Both the position numbers and the translations under genes were made by a program. Shown here in pieces: positions 36,201 through 48,392 of a stretch of 64,000 nucleotides of DNA; the stretch's first letter is position 1, and every line of letters begins with the position of its first letter. Source of the DNA: Closterium sp. Naga37s-1 (Eukaryota; Streptophyta; Zygnematophyceae; Desmidiales; Closteriaceae); the NCBI GenBank assembly GCA_947471745.1, contig CANJKZ010000523.1, forward strand, positions 384,501 through 448,500, written 5' to 3'. Under the pieces are notes generated by a model. It did no database searches. It was not told the origin of the DNA and saw only the letters and a list, made by a program, of their open reading frames with translations.

Positions 36201-39200
36201 TCTTCATTTTCCTCCTCGCCTCGCTCCTTTGCGGCTTCAAGCGTGCTGGGCAGTGAGGCTGGTAATGCAGGGCTGGGGGGCAGTGCAGGGAGAAGCGGCA
36301 GTGCAAGGGCAGCAGCTGTGGCAGGGAGTGGTGTTGGTGGTGTGGGTGCTTCAGAGGGTGCTAGAGGCTCTGTGCTGAGACCCAGGCAAGAGAGCTTGGG
36401 GCAGCAGCAGCAGCAGCAGGTGGGGCAGGTGGAGCAGTCAGCAGAGGTGTACCGGCACGAGTGTGTTGGGCTGACGGACCTGGGTCCCCTGGGGGGAGGC
36501 GGGCAGGACGAGCGGCAGTTTCAGCTCGCGCTGCCCAACTTCAAACGCAATGGTCCCGCCTTCCTCAGACGCGGCCCACAGTGCACCAACCAGACCGCAC
36601 CCACGCCCACTGCTCCCTCCACAGCATGTGCTGAGGCTTCCTCCTCCTCCTCCTCCTCCTCCTCCTCCTCCTCCTCCTCCTCCTCCTCCTCCTCCTCCTC
36701 CTCCTCCTCCTCCTCCTCCTCCTCCTCCTCCTCCTCTTCCTTCTCCTCCTCTAACCCTCTAGGCGTGTCCTCCCCTTCCTCCGGCCCTCTGACCTTCTCT
36801 CCGCGGCCCATGCCAGCCGCCCTCCAGCCGCACCGTGAGAGTGCTGCTGAGAAGGCTGGGCCCAGAGGGGGGCAGCGCGAGCAGCAAGTGAGGCTTGGGG
36901 AGGGGGAGAGCACGGAGGGGAGTGACGAAGAGGGGGACGTTTCTGAATGGTGGATGCGCGCACCCACTCTGGGACCTGGCAACTGGGGTATAGGCGAGGA
37001 TTCCGATGCTGGCGCAGGAGAAAAGAGGGGCAGCAGCGGCAAGCTGGAGAAGTTAGCTGAGGAGGAGAGGGAAGAGGTGGAGAAATATGGGGTGGGTGGA
37101 GAGGAGGAGGCGGATGGGGGCGAAGAGGGGCAGGGCGGGGAGGTGAGTGAGCAGGAGAAGAAAAGAGAAGGGGGAAAGGGAGGTGGTGCAGGGGGCAAGG
37201 TGGAAGTAGATGTGGAGCGCATGATGGGCATGCTGCAGCAGCTGCAGACGCCTCTGGCGGATGTGCGCGCCGCACTGGAGGGTGGGGGGCGAGGAGCAGA
37301 GGAGTTTGAGGCTGCTGCACGGGCGCTGGAGGCGGACTTGAGACGGTTCCTGGAAGCCAGGAGGCACACGAAGGATGAGGCAGGGGGTGAAGGGAAAGGG
37401 GTGGGGGGGACTAAGGGAAGCTCTGGCGCTGGTACGGGGGAGGCTGAACGGGCGGGCGGAGGTAGAGGGGGTGGTGGGATGGGGCTGGAGGGAGAGGCGG
37501 TGGTGGTGGAGTTGCCGGGGCAAGGTGATTCGAGCAGGAGTGGCGGTGCCAAAACTTGTGCAGAAACAGCTAGGAATGGCGGAGCGGAAGGAGGTGAAGG
37601 GAGAGAGGGTACTGATGTGGGAGGAGGTGCGGAGAAGGAGGGTTCTGGAACCATCACAAATAAGTTATGCACTGCTGAGTCAAAACGCGAGTCTGCTGTG
37701 AGAGGCAAGCAGGGAGGCAAGCAGGGGAGGCAGGGGAAGGAGGTGGGGCAGGGAGCGGATGTAGCATCCGGTGCACCCGCACCCCCAGGTACAGACTCAG
37801 GTGTGTCCCCAGCAGCTCTACAGGCAGCTCTCACGCGGGAGCTTCATGCACAGTCCAATGGGGGATCAGCCGCACCAGAGGTAAGCGCAGCAGATGCAGC
37901 AGGTCAGGCAGGGAGTGGCAGGGCGAGCGAGGGCAGAGGTGGGAAGAGAGGGGAAGCAGTGGAGGTGGGAGTGGTGGGGGGGAAGGTGGTGCTGAGTGGC
38001 AAGATCAGGGTGGGGCAGGAGATTCAGTTCTCTGGCACGTGGTCGCCTCTGGGCCTGCCCCACTCCGCCTCGCAATCCTCTGCAGCGGAATCCGCCTCCC
38101 CAGGTGTGGAGGACAGTAGGCTGGGCGCTCCTGCTGCAGCTGAGGAGGTTGCTGGGATATCGACTGCTGGGGGGGATCGACAGCAGCAGCAGCAGCAGCA
38201 GCGTCGGCGGCACAGGGAGAGGTCGCTACGCAAGCAGGATAGAAGTAAGTCAGGGGTAGTGGTGGGTGGGGGCGGGGGAATGGAGCGCAGGGCAAGGGGC
38301 AGAGAGCAGGAGGAGGACTTGCAGGAGGAAAGCTTGAGCGAGGCGGAGGTGGAGAGGGATAGGCGGCGGCGCAGTGGGCGCATGGTGAGCAGTATTAGCG
38401 TGGGGGGCATGGGCATGAGCATGGGCATTGGCATGAGCAGGAGCCACGAAGGCACTGTTGGGAGCAGCACAGGGAGTGCGGGGAGCGGGCGTAGTAAGAG
38501 GAAGAAGGACCGGTCGGGTGCGGTTGAGGCCGGTGGGGTGGAGTGGGCGAAGGCGGATGCCAGGGACAGTGGTGGAGATGCGAGCAGGGAGGGTGTTAAG
38601 GACGGTGGTAGGGATGGGTTGAAGGAGAGTGGCAGGCGTAAGAAGGGCAGTGGGAAAGGTGCAGGCGTAGATGGTGGGTCTGGGAAAGGCAAGGGTGAGT
38701 TGGGGGATGGGCATGGTGGTGGGAAGGCAGGGAGGCACGTGGGTGCTGCAGAAGGGGAGGTGGCACAGGTGCTGGGGGGGAAGGAGGGGAAGGAAGTGCG
38801 CGATAGCAGGGACGGGCGGGAGAAGGAGGGGAAGGGAGGGAGTGAAGGGAAACAATCAGAGAGTGCGTTAGGAGGGAGGAAGGAGGGGGGCAGGGGAGTG
38901 GATGAGGGGGAGGAAGATGAGGAGGACGTGTTTTATGATGCGCGGGAGGTGGTGAGCTCGCCTGCTTCAGAGGACGACAGAGGCAGCGAGCGGTCTCTCA
39001 GGCACATCATAGCCAAGGCGGTATCCCCTGGCACGCTTCCTGCTGCTGCTGCTGCTGCTGCTGCAGTGGGGGTTGGGGTGGCGGATGTGGAAGAAAAAGG
39101 GGCTGCGAAGCACGGGAAGGAGGGGAAGAGTGTCTCTGGCGTTGCGAGGACGCGCTCGGGTGTGAAGGCAAGGCTTGGGAGTGGCGACAGCAGCAAGGGA

Positions 39201-42200
39201 CGGAGAAAGGAGCAGAAGGGCGCGGAGGAGAAGGGAGCACGGGACGAGCTGAAGAGAGGCGGTAGTGGCGTGGGAGCAGCAGGTGGAGGGGAGAGTGGAG
39301 CAGTAGAGAGTGATGCGAGGGGCGGTAGTGAAGCAAGTGGTGGTGGTCGCTTAGAGGGTGCAGGGAAGAGCGGGCAGCACGCAGGTAAGGGAGCAGGGAA
39401 GCGCAGTTCCGGGGAGAGCGCGGGTGGAGGGAGAAAAGACGAGGAGGCAGAAGCAGGGCACGAGCGACGCAAGCACAAGGGGAAAGGGAGCAAGAAAGGA
39501 ACAGAGGCGGTGTCGACAGGAAAGGCTGAGAAACCAGGCGGCTCGGCTGTATCGTCACCCGCACCGTCCTCCACATCTGGTGTCTCTAAATCCCGCCCAG
39601 CCACGAGCAGTGGCAGCAGCAACCCTTCCTCACAGCCTTTGTCATCATCAGGTGCCCAGGGCCCTCCTCTGGCATCAGCATCCATCCGTCGCACTGTGTC
39701 TGACCTCACAGAGGAGATCAGTGCCCTCAAGGCCGCCACTCTCCTCATCACCACGCCTGCTGCTGCTGCTGCTGCTGCTGCTGCGGCTGCGGCTGCGGCA
39801 GCTGCCAGTGGCGCCTCGGATTCAGGCAATGTGAGTAGCAGCGGGGAGAGCGATGCCTTCAGTTTGGGTGTTGGGGCCGGAGGCGAGGGGCAGGGAGTGC
39901 AGGGGGCGCAGCTGTCGCAGCTGTTCACTCCAGCGTGCAGCACAGCAGCTGCTCGCAAGGCCCAGCGCACAGCCGCTGCCATCTCTGCTCTACGCGAGGC
40001 GGCAGCACGGGAAGGCCCTCTGCCTGCTCTCGTCTGCGCCCCCCCCACACTGCCCTGTGAAGACGCTCCAACGCGGGAAGAGGCGTGGCGGCGGCTCGGC
40101 AGCAGGTGGAGAGGGCAGGACGACTCAGCTCTAGGCACAGACAGCGCTGCTGCTTTCTCAGGTGGCGATGCAGCGAGCTTCCGGCTGTCATCCCCGGCTC
40201 CCCTGGTGTCCCGTGCTGTGCCAGGCTTTGTGGCGCTCGACATGCCTCCCGCCGCGGGTCCCTTCTCGTCCGCGCCACACAGCGCCACGGCCATCTGGCA
40301 CATGCTGCAGCTCAACGCCGCTCCGCTGCTCTCAGGCCCGCCCACTGCCCTCATCTCACAGTCCTGCTCGCTCTCCCCTCTGCACTCGTCAGGAATGGGC
40401 CTGGCTGGAGAGCCGCGATGGGGGTCGGGCACGTTGAGGAGCAGTGTGGATGCGCTGCTGCAGCTGGGGCAGGAGGGGGGCGACCTGGAATGGGTACCCG
40501 GCAGCTCTGCCGCCGCCGGAGGAAGCGGTGCTGCGGAAGGGACTGGTAGTGCCGCCGCCGCTGCTGCTGCTGCTGCCGCTGCGGCTGCGGTTGCAGCGTC
40601 TCAGCTGAGCCCGTCAGTGCGCAGCCCTCAGGCGGGTTCGGGGGCTGGAGCGGGGTGGAGGCTGGCGGTGCCGATTCACCAACTGCCAGGGGAGAAGGAG
40701 GATTATGAGGAGGGGCAGGTGTGCCCACTCTCGCGCTCCAACAGTGCCAATGTGGAGGCGCTACTGGCTGATGCTCACACTGCTGCCGCCACTGCTGCTG
40801 CTCTCTCTGCTGCTGCTGCCGGGTTGCTGGGTGACATGGGGACCAATGGAGGCTCACCACTTAAGCCAAGCAGGAAGGCTGGAGTGGGAGTGGAAGGCGA
40901 GAGGGGCATGGAGGAGGGTATGGACGCAGGTGGTGGTGGGAGAAAGGCCAGGGGAGGGGTCAAAGGGAAGCGCAAGGAGATGGCTATAGCGGAGGAGGAG
41001 AGCGGGGCAGAGGAGAGCATGCAGGCAGATGCAGCAAGTAGCGACAGCAGTGTGGTGTTTGCAGCACCTGCTGCATCAGGCCCTGCACGCAGCAGCAGCT
41101 CCAGCAGGCTGCGTTCCATGAAGACCGCCCCTGCCGGCGCCCTGGCGTCCCTTGCAAGCTTCTTCTCCTCCAAGGCTAAGCACTCCCGCAGCGGCAGCAC
41201 GGGCGAGGACGATGCCCCTACTGCTGACAGTGGCGGCGCTGGCAGTGTTGACAACAATGGGAGCAGTGGGAGCAGTAGGGTGACACGAGAAGGTAGTGTC
41301 GCAGCAGGGAGTGGTGGGAGTGCAGCAGAGGCTGCTGTTAGAGCCACACACCCCCATGCACACTCACCTGCTGCTCAAGGCGCCATGCCTGTGCCTCTTG
41401 CTGCTGCTCATGCCCATTCCGCCCCCAATGCCGCTGCTGCATTTTCTGCAATGTCTTCTCCTGGCAAGGCCCCTCTTTCCCCACAGCAACAGCCTGCACC
41501 CGCATCAGGGGCAGCAGGGCTTGCAGGGCTTGCATCTGGCCTTGCTGCTGCCTCTGCCGCGGTAGGCGCAACTGGGGGAGGCTCGTATGGGGCCAGGCAT
41601 GTTGTGGAAGGGACACGTGCAGGAGACAGCAGCCCAGGCATTCACGACCCCTCCAGCATCGCTGCTGGTAGTCCCAGCATCTCTCTCTCCCGTGGCCTCT
41701 CCCCTCTCTCCCGCCCTGCCTCCTACGCCTCTGCTGTTGCAAGCGCATCTGGTGCAACCACAGCAGCAGGTGCAGGAGCGGGTGGGGATACAGGGTTGGG
41801 TTCTAGAGGTGTGGCAGCAGCAGCAGCAGCAGCAGCAGCGGCAGCAGCGCAGGCAGCAGGGGCGCAGCTGCCAGCAGCGGCGGGGATAGGCTCAGATGCA
41901 ACGGAGGAGGAGTGGCGAGACGCGGGCAGCGGCAGCAGCAGCAGCAGCCCTGTGCGGTCAGTGCGGTCGTGCCAGTCGACGGGGAGTGAGGTGCAGGTGC
42001 AGCAAATCGTGCACCACCACCACCATCACCACCACCACCACCACGGCTTCCACCCCTTCCGCCGCAAGAAGGGGCGCAAGCACACAGCCGTTGAGACCGT
42101 GGTGCAGACCACAACAGTGGAGGAGATTGGGGGGGAAGGGAGTGTGGGGGGCATGTCAGGTTCCCCATCCAGCAGCAGCTTCATGAGTGCGAGCAGCTTC

Positions 42201-42800
42201 AAGAGCCAGAGCAGTGTGGCGCAGCTCATTCCCCACCAGCGCACCAACAGCAGTGGCGGCAGCAGCACACGCGGCGCCTCGCCTGGCAGCAGCCGGGCGA
42301 GCACTGCTGCCTCTACGGGTGGGGCTAATGGTGCTGGTGGTGCGAGGGGCAGCACGGGCGGCAGCAGCAACGGTGGGGTGTCGTCGCGGTCGGCGTTTCA
42401 AGACTCGGTGGGGGCAGCGCTGAGTGGTGGCGAGTCGGAGGCAGACAGTGACATGGACGTTATTGATGAGCAGGTGGGCGCACGTGTACTCACAGGTACG
42501 AGGAGCAGCAGGTGGCATCCTTGACCATACTGTACTGTACCATACCATTGCTACAGTATTGTACCGTACCATAACAGCTGCACCATGCCATATCCATGGC
42601 GTTATCTGTGGCAAACACCATTGCCAGCCCCTCTATTCCTAATTCGGTTCGTTGTTTTTCACTGCTCTCCGTACATCACTCTCTCCTTCATCTCTCCGCT
42701 CCCCACACACCCATCTCCACATCCCCCACAGGCACTTCTGGCAGCAGCCAAGCGCACAGCAGGCATCACTTGCTGTGTGCGGCCCCGGGTCTTTGACTGA
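30206..42800 (+). CDS. Giant repeat-module protein (about 3,966 residues), family not recognised
   Basis: Four exons: 30206-30430, about 30697-31006, 31177-42473 and 42732-42800. The exon 2 start may be 30697 or 30703, both phase-compatible. Exon 2 encodes a polyglutamine run (KYQQEKQQQ). Exon 3 is a single 11.3-kb exon. It contains GxLGLV repeats (about 32130-32320), TLLGLV[DN]PRE twice (about 32026 and 36152), a block of about 75 residues three times (RVVEEHGRAVAAVESMSQAD ... LPWRRNKAPPPF), the pair ADSLEALFQVSKMHGGIS / AGDSLEALFQVSKMHGGIS, a serine run of about 35 residues, a likely helical segment (about 37200-37370, VERMMGMLQQLQTPLADVRA), long Gly/Lys/Glu-rich stretches, and an eleven-His tract near the C-terminus followed by GFHPFRRKKGRK. 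Exon 4 adds 22 residues. No enzyme domain, signal peptide or membrane segment is visible. Likely a scaffold-like disordered protein; that is inference. Confidence 0.78.
32541..34378 (+). repeat. Triplicated coding module in the giant gene
   Basis: A 173-nt block occurs at 32541-32713, 33366-33538 and 34206-34378. By eye the three copies are identical at every base, third codon positions included. Copies 2 and 3 are exactly 840 nt apart. Sequence before each block (Arg/Glu-rich) and after it (AGAHVVNAILQAER) is similar but not identical. Confidence 0.95.
36639..36736 (+). repeat. (TCC)n run encoding polyserine
   Basis: About 33 TCC codons in tandem inside the giant gene, ending where TTC and CTC codons break the run. 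The complement reads as polyglutamate, which explains a long minus-strand open frame there. Confidence 0.97.
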
Positions 42801-44081
42801 CGGAGGCGTGCAGTATGATAGAATTAGAAGTATATGTTGAGTATTGTAGTTTATGGACTTCAGGACATAACTACCGTATTTATCATTCTTTAGGGTCATG
42901 ACTGTTCGCGTGACTTAAACACCCAGCTGGGAAGGAGGACAGTTGACCTGGCCCTTGATGCTGAGCACATTCGCTATGTCATTGTTGTCTGTAACAATGT
43001 CATACAGTGTGTGTAGTCTACAGGAATGCCAACGATTATGGCATGACTTTATGATACCAGGATTGTTATTTTAGAACATTCACAATCATTCCTTCAGAAT
43101 TTTTTAGCAAAGTTTTCTTCAACACCCAATTGGAATAATCCATGTCTAGAATTGTAGCGTTAAATTGGTCGATTGACTAGCCGTGCGGGTACAGTATGCA
43201 GGGCAGATGTGCGCGTGGAGTTCAAAGGTATCTGTAAAGTGCTGATGTGGCGCTACCTATCGGTAGGTACAGCTCAGCAACTTTTTTTCTGCCAACGTCT
43301 CGCTTCAGGCGACGTACAAGCGCGGAACCACAGGCGATGATCTTGTCCAGTCGTCAGCAAGTGTTCCAACACGAGTGTGGACAACTTCGCATGCTTGCAA
43401 CAGTTTCGTGGCGAAGCTTCCTTTGGCGACATGATTGTGACGTCAACACCCAGCCTCATCTTTCCCGCGTTTTTGTCGCTGTGCACAGCGCCAAAAACCA
43501 CTGACACGAGTTGGGATGCGCCGTCGAAAGTCTCAACCCGGTCCGCCCGTGAGCATTTGGGAACGTAGCAAAAAATCGAGACAATACTTTTTCGTCGGTA
43601 GGATGCTTCAAAGCGTAGTGCAAGTTTTACATGTTGGAGGTTGGACAAGAGTGCGCAGTACATTTCAAAGCCACACAAACACGCGGGGCCTCATTTCAGG
43701 ATCGTAAAACACGGGTTATATATCGCATGCGATAAGTTTACCCTAACACTTGATCTGACCGGCATCAGATGGTGGTATCCACCACTCTCCACAGAACTGC
43801 AGCAATCCTCTAGTCACTGTTGTTTTCTGACTGTAGTGCCCTAGCCACTCTTCTCCTTCGTCCTCGCCTTGCTGAAAGGCTGCTCACAGAGAACCTACTC
43901 ACAGAGCAGTGAGACGAAATCGCCCGCTCAGACGAGCGGCACAAAAACACGCGCGAAACACTGCCGCAGTCTGGCACCACAGCCGAGGGCGTCACCTATT
44001 GGGTTCAATTTTAGCCTCAGAACTAGCAGCATCTAGACACACCACCCCCAAGTGCTGGTAGTCTAATACCGTGAGATTAAG
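42801..44081. other. Non-coding stretch after the giant gene
   Basis: AT content rises sharply compared with the exon to its left. It should begin with the 3' UTR of the giant gene. Short open frames on both strands (for example 43274-43678 minus) have no recognisable features. Nothing else seen. Confidence 0.4.
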
Positions 44082-44980
44082 TTGGTGAACTATTCCATAA
44101 TTTCAGAGTTCAATTGTCATGAACGAGCTTCATCTCAACGAGCTTCTATCTCATCTGTGAGCTTCAATACGACGACCCTGGAGATCGCCCACCGCCATCG
44201 CCACCATCGCCAACCAACAACTCGCTTCCATCCTGATACCGCCCCCCGCCCAGCCTGCCCTTCGATCTCCATAGGTAAGCTTGAAGCTGTGCATTTTTTT
44301 TCTTTGACGCTTTCTGAATACCATTGCTTCAGAATTTCTTTTATCTTTATCTCCGAGTTCTGACTCTTTTGTGTTTGCAATTTCGCAGGTACAAAACACT
44401 TCGTCGTCCTCAAGTCCAAACACGAACTGCAAGTGAGATGCTGCGTGCAGCAACGATCCCAAGAGCTTCTCTCCACTTCCAAGCTGGTCTGACGCAGTCA
44501 GACGCTTCATTACAACGACCCTGGAGATCGCCCACCGCCATCGCCACCATCGCCACCATCACCAACCAGCAACTCGCTTCCATCCCCACCCCGACCCCGC
44601 CCAGCCCGCCGTTCGATCTCCAGAGGTAAGGATCAAGGATCAAGTTGTTATGTCTACTTATTTTCGGTTTCACGCATCGAATGTCATTGTTTCTGTTGAA
44701 TACCCTTGTTTTTTATTTCTGACTCTTGTTTGTTTGTATCTTTGCAGGTACAAAAAGCAAATGTCGTCCTCAAGTCCTGCTGCTCCATTTTCAAGCCGTT
44801 GAACAACCCGAAGCGCTGCTCTCCATTCTCAAGCCTGGCGGACGTGCTGCCGCCGCCTGTCATCACGCCGACCGCTGCTCTGTTTTTTCAAGCCATGGCT
44901 GGCGGCCGGACGCGATCTGACGCCGTGTGGTTCGCTGGATGCGGTGCTGCCTCCGCTCTTCACGCCACCAACGCTGATCG

Positions 44981-45882
44981 GGAAGTGTTGCTTCCCTTGT
45001 CTCTCCCTGTTTTTTCAATTTCTTTTTGTCGTTTTCGTTTTCATTCCACAATCGCCCACTCGTTTCATCGCCGTTTCCACCGTCCCTCTGGTTCACAGTG
45101 CTGCAGTCGTTAGATGATCCTCCTCGGGTTGTTGGGTAGAATAGCGTGTGGGTTGGGTAGATCAGAGTGTCTCCTCCCTCTGATGGCTGCAGCCTGTGAA
45201 CCATGGACGTCCGCCTGTTTCGTTTTCTCGTAGTTGGTTTCCATGTTCGTTTTCAATTTCACTTTTTGCTTCTCGCATTTGTTTTTTCTTTGTTTTTTCT
45301 ACTCGTTATAGCTGCTTACTAACTTCGAGCACTTAGTGTCTTCCTTGCTTTTCAGGAATACGGGGTCACGTCAATGAAGCGAGTAGTTTCAAGGAGTTGA
45401 CGAAGCTGACAACGAATCAGCATCAGCAGACAAGACTGGCGGTCTGACGCCGTGGCTGGCGGGTGGAGCGCGCTGGACGAGTTGCTACCGTCGTTCATCC
45501 CGCTGACGCCGTTCATCCCGCTGCCGCCGTTCATCCCGCTGCCGCCGTTCATCCCGCTGCCGCCGTTCATCCCGCTGCCTACAACGATTGGGAAGTGTTG
45601 CTTCCCTTGTCCCTATTTCGTTGCTTTTTTCAATTTCGCTGCTTTCGTTTTATCATTGTTTTCATCCCGCAATCGCCCACACGTTTCATCGCCGTTTCCA
45701 CCATCCCTCTGGTTCACAGTGTTGCAGTCGTTAGATGATCCTCCTCGGGTTGTTGGGTAGAATAGCGTATGGGTTGGGTAGATCAGAGTGTCTCCTCCCT
45801 CTGATGGCTGCAGCCTGTGAACCATGGACGTCCGCCTGTTTCGTTTTCTCGTCGTTGGTTTCCATGCTCGTTTTCAATTTCG
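44981..45882 (+). repeat. Direct repeat of about 285 nt, two copies
   Basis: 44981-45262 and 45591-45882 are near-identical (both start GGAAGTGTTGCTTCCCTTGT and both contain GATGATCCTCCTCGGGTTG). They look like two copies of one intron, each followed by an acceptor-like site. Confidence 0.9.
45494..45578 (+). repeat. 18-nt minisatellite
   Basis: Nearly five copies of TTCATCCCGCTGCCGCCG, which would read as FIPLPP in one frame. Confidence 0.95.
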
Positions 45883-45995
45883 CATTTGTCTTTCCTTTGA
45901 TTTTTCATTGTTTGCTGTTTACTAACTTCTAGCATCGGTTTCCTTTGTTTCCCGCCTCCAGCAACAAAGGATCATGTTGCTTGAGAGCGGAGGCA

Positions 45996-46168
45996 GAGAT
46001 GCGGATCTGCAACAAGAGCAACGGCGGAGATGCGGATCTGCAACAAGAGCAACGGCGGAGATGCGGATCTGCGACAAGAGCAACGGCGGAGATGCGGATC
46101 TGCAACAAGAGCAACGGCGGAGATGCGGATCTGCAACAAGAGCAACGGCGGAGATGCGGATCTGCAAC
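45996..46168 (+). repeat. 31-nt minisatellite
   Basis: About 5.6 copies of a unit starting GAGATGCGGATCTGCAACAA. The period is not a multiple of three, and the array is stop-free in all three forward frames. Confidence 0.97.
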
Positions 46169-46881
46169 AGCAGCCAATGACTTTTTCTGGTATGTTCAAC
46201 ACCTGTTAACCGTTTTCTGTTTCATGTGGCTGCCAGCATCGTTTTCTTGAAGTTCGGATGTTGATGAATATATACTGATCGAACTCTGCCGTTTTCTCTT
46301 AAACAGGAGCAAATGGAAGCGGACAGCCTTACAAGGCAACGGCGGACTACAAGGCAACGGCGAACGGCGGACTACGAGGGAACGGCGGGCTAACTACAAG
46401 GGAGCAGTTGGTAAGCTTTTTAATGAGACCCTGCTTGAGCTGCTTGCTTGTCAGTTCGTATTTTAAAGATTCGATTTTTAAAATGTTGTCCTAATTTGTG
46501 TTTTATCTGTTGGTTTTTTCTTAAACAGGACACCCAACTGGCGACGAAATGGCGGATGAGATGACGGAGCCTACTGAGGAGCAGCACCGCACAAGTCTAC
46601 TACCAGCCTACGAATCAGTCTACGACCAGCCTACGAAGCAGCGGCGGTTTTTCTACAAAGGGAGCGGCGGACAGCCTACAAAGGAGCAGCTGGTAAGCTT
46701 TCACGGGTCGCTTTTGCTTGAGCCGCTTGCCTGTCAGTTCGTTTTTAAGATTCGATTTCTGAAACATGTGTACTATTATGTGTCTTGTGTTTTCTTAAAC
46801 AGGCGAAGCAAATGGCGGATCAGATGAACGAAGCGGCCTACGAAGCAGTCTACAAAGAAGCGGCCGACGACTCAAGACAAC

Positions 46882-47172
46882 CCAAGGAGCAGCCTTCAGC
46901 TCAGCAGCCTAAGGAGCAGCCTTCGACTCAGCAGCCTAAGGAGCAGCCTTCGACTCAGCAGCCTAAGGAGCAGCCTTCGACTCAGAGCAGCCTAAGGAGC
47001 AGCCTTCGACTCAGCAGCCTAAGGAGCAGCCTTCGACTCAGCAGCCTAAGGAGCAGCCTTCGACTCATCAGCCTAAGGAGCAGCCTTCGACTCAGAGCAG
47101 CCTAAGGAGCAGCCTTCGACTCAGCAGCCCAAGGAGCAGCCTTCGACTCAGCAGCCCAAGGAGCAGATTACG
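46882..47172 (+). repeat. 27-nt minisatellite
   Basis: Units reading QQPKEQPST, with two copies carrying two extra bases that move the array into other frames (SLRSSLRL). Confidence 0.95.
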
Positions 47173-47670
47173 ACTCAGCAGCGCAAGGAGCAGATTACGA
47201 AGCAGATTACCAAACCGCCGCGAAGCAGAGGCTGCAAGGAGAGGCTATGCAGCCAATGCAGAGAAGGGGTGAAGCGGCCTGGTGGAGAGAAGGGGTGAAG
47301 CGGCCTGGTGGAGAAAAGAGGAGAAGAACCCCTAAACCCATCAAGGTTGAAGCAGCCTGTTGCAGACAAGGGGAGAAGCGGCCTGTTGGAGAGAAGGGGA
47401 GGAGAACCCCTGAACGCTGAAGGGTTGGAGCGGCCTGGTGCAGACAAGGGGAGAGGTGGCCTGGTGGAGAGAAGAGAGAAGAACCCCTGAATCCTGAAGG
47501 GTTGAAGAGCAGAGGCTGGGCTGGGCTGCAAGGAGCGGCGGAAGCAGAGGCTGGGCTGCAGAGAGCGAGACTTGATGTGGCGGAAGCGGAGTATGGTCTG
47601 CGGAAGTGAGTATGGGTTGTGGAGCGGCGAACCCGAAACCAGGAAGCAAAGCGGCGAAGCGACGTACAAG
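47106..47670. other. Repeat-rich spacer, GAAGCGGCCTGG-type units
   Basis: Loose repeats of AGCGGCCTGGTGGAGAGAAG and GAACCCCTGAA between two regular arrays. No coding content recognised. Confidence 0.5.
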
Positions 47671-47934
47671 GGAGCGGCGAAGCAGTCTACAGGGGAAGCG
47701 GCGAAGCAGTCTACAGGGGAAGCGGCGAAGCAGTCTACAGGGGAAGCGGCGAAGCAGTCTACAGGGGAAGCGGCGAAGCAGTCTACAGGGGAAGCGGCGA
47801 AGCAGTCTACAGGGGAAGCGGCGAAGCAGTCTACAGGGGAAGCGGCGAAGCAGTCTACAGGGGAAGCGGCGAAGCAGTCTACAGGGGAAGCGGCGAAGCA
47901 GTCTACAGGGGAAGCGGCGAAGCAGTCTACAGAG
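47671..47934 (+). repeat. 24-nt minisatellite
   Basis: Eleven nearly perfect copies of a 24-nt unit (GCGGCGAAGCAGTCTACAGG and 4 more), reading EAAKQSTG in one forward frame. Confidence 0.97.
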
Positions 47935-48006
47935 GAGCAGCCTAGCAGTCTACAGGGGAGCAGCGTAGCAGCCAACAGTGAAGCAGCGTAGCAGCGTATA
48001 GGGAAG

Positions 48007-48075
48007 CAGCGTTGCAGCCTACAGGGGAGCGGCGTTGCAGCCTACAGGGGAGCGGCGTTGCAGCCTACAGGGGAG
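48007..48075 (+). repeat. 23-nt minisatellite
   Basis: Three copies of a 23-nt unit (TTGCAGCCTACAGGGGAGCG and 3 more), related in sequence to the preceding 24-nt array. Confidence 0.9.
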
Positions 48076-48317
48076 CGGCGTAGACGGAGGCTGGGCTGTA
48101 AGGAGTAGACTGAGGAGAAGGCTGCGGAAGCGGAGGCTGGGCGGTAGGGATGTGGCGAAGCAGTGGATGGATGTGGCGAAGGGTTACGCGGATGGTGGCT
48201 AGATGGGAGCTCAAGGGTGGCCTAAGAGGTGGCTGAGTCTAGTGTGTGGCTCAGCCGGTCCTAAGGCGAGTGGCGTGGTGCGAGTGTGGCCTCAGCGGTG
48301 ATGTGATGGAGTAAGGG

Positions 48318-48392
48318 CCGGTGCTTGGTTCTGGCAGTGCAAAGTCGCCCGGGAGGCTTTGCACTGCCTGGGCCCAGAATCAAGCAAACCGG
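48318..48392 (+). other. Long hairpin, about 27 base pairs
   Basis: Inner stem CAGTGCAAAG (48335-48344) with CTTTGCACTG (48357-48366), ten perfect pairs around a 12-nt loop. Outer stem 48322-48334 with 48374-48386, twelve Watson-Crick pairs and one G.U, after a 7-nt bulge on the 3' side. Four further pairs (48318-48321 with 48389-48392) close it. A second small hairpin, TACCTG/CAGGTA, follows at 48394-48411. No match to a known RNA family is recognised. Confidence 0.6.

Larger units (their letters stand above)
44082..47105 (+). pseudogene. Tandem exon/intron-like duplications, possible degenerate gene
   Basis: A series of exon-like blocks bounded by good splice sites. Donors lie at 44275, 44626, 46409 (GTAAGC) and 46693 (GTAAGC); acceptors at 44388, 44747, 45355, 46528 and 46802. 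Blocks ending 44274 and 44625 share a sequence of about 50 nt (GGAGATCGCCCACCGCCATC and beyond). The last stretch reads coherently: about 45960-46187, then 46308-46408, then 46529-46692, then 46803-47105. Phases fit at three junctions, including a TG|G Trp codon at the first. Two of these blocks share the motif MAD[EQ]M. Upstream blocks carry stops in the frame that would be needed, so I cannot make one whole gene. Family unknown. It may be a young gene, a decayed one or a non-coding transcript. Confidence 0.35.

Noticed and set aside
36521-37834. Minus-strand open frame with a long polyglutamate run
   Set aside because: The glutamate run is the complement of the TCC repeat encoding polyserine in the giant gene.
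38933-40432. Minus-strand open frame of 499 codons
   Set aside because: It lies opposite the 11.3-kb exon of the giant gene. Its content is the complement of Gly/Ala/Ser-rich codons, and no splice or domain evidence supports it.
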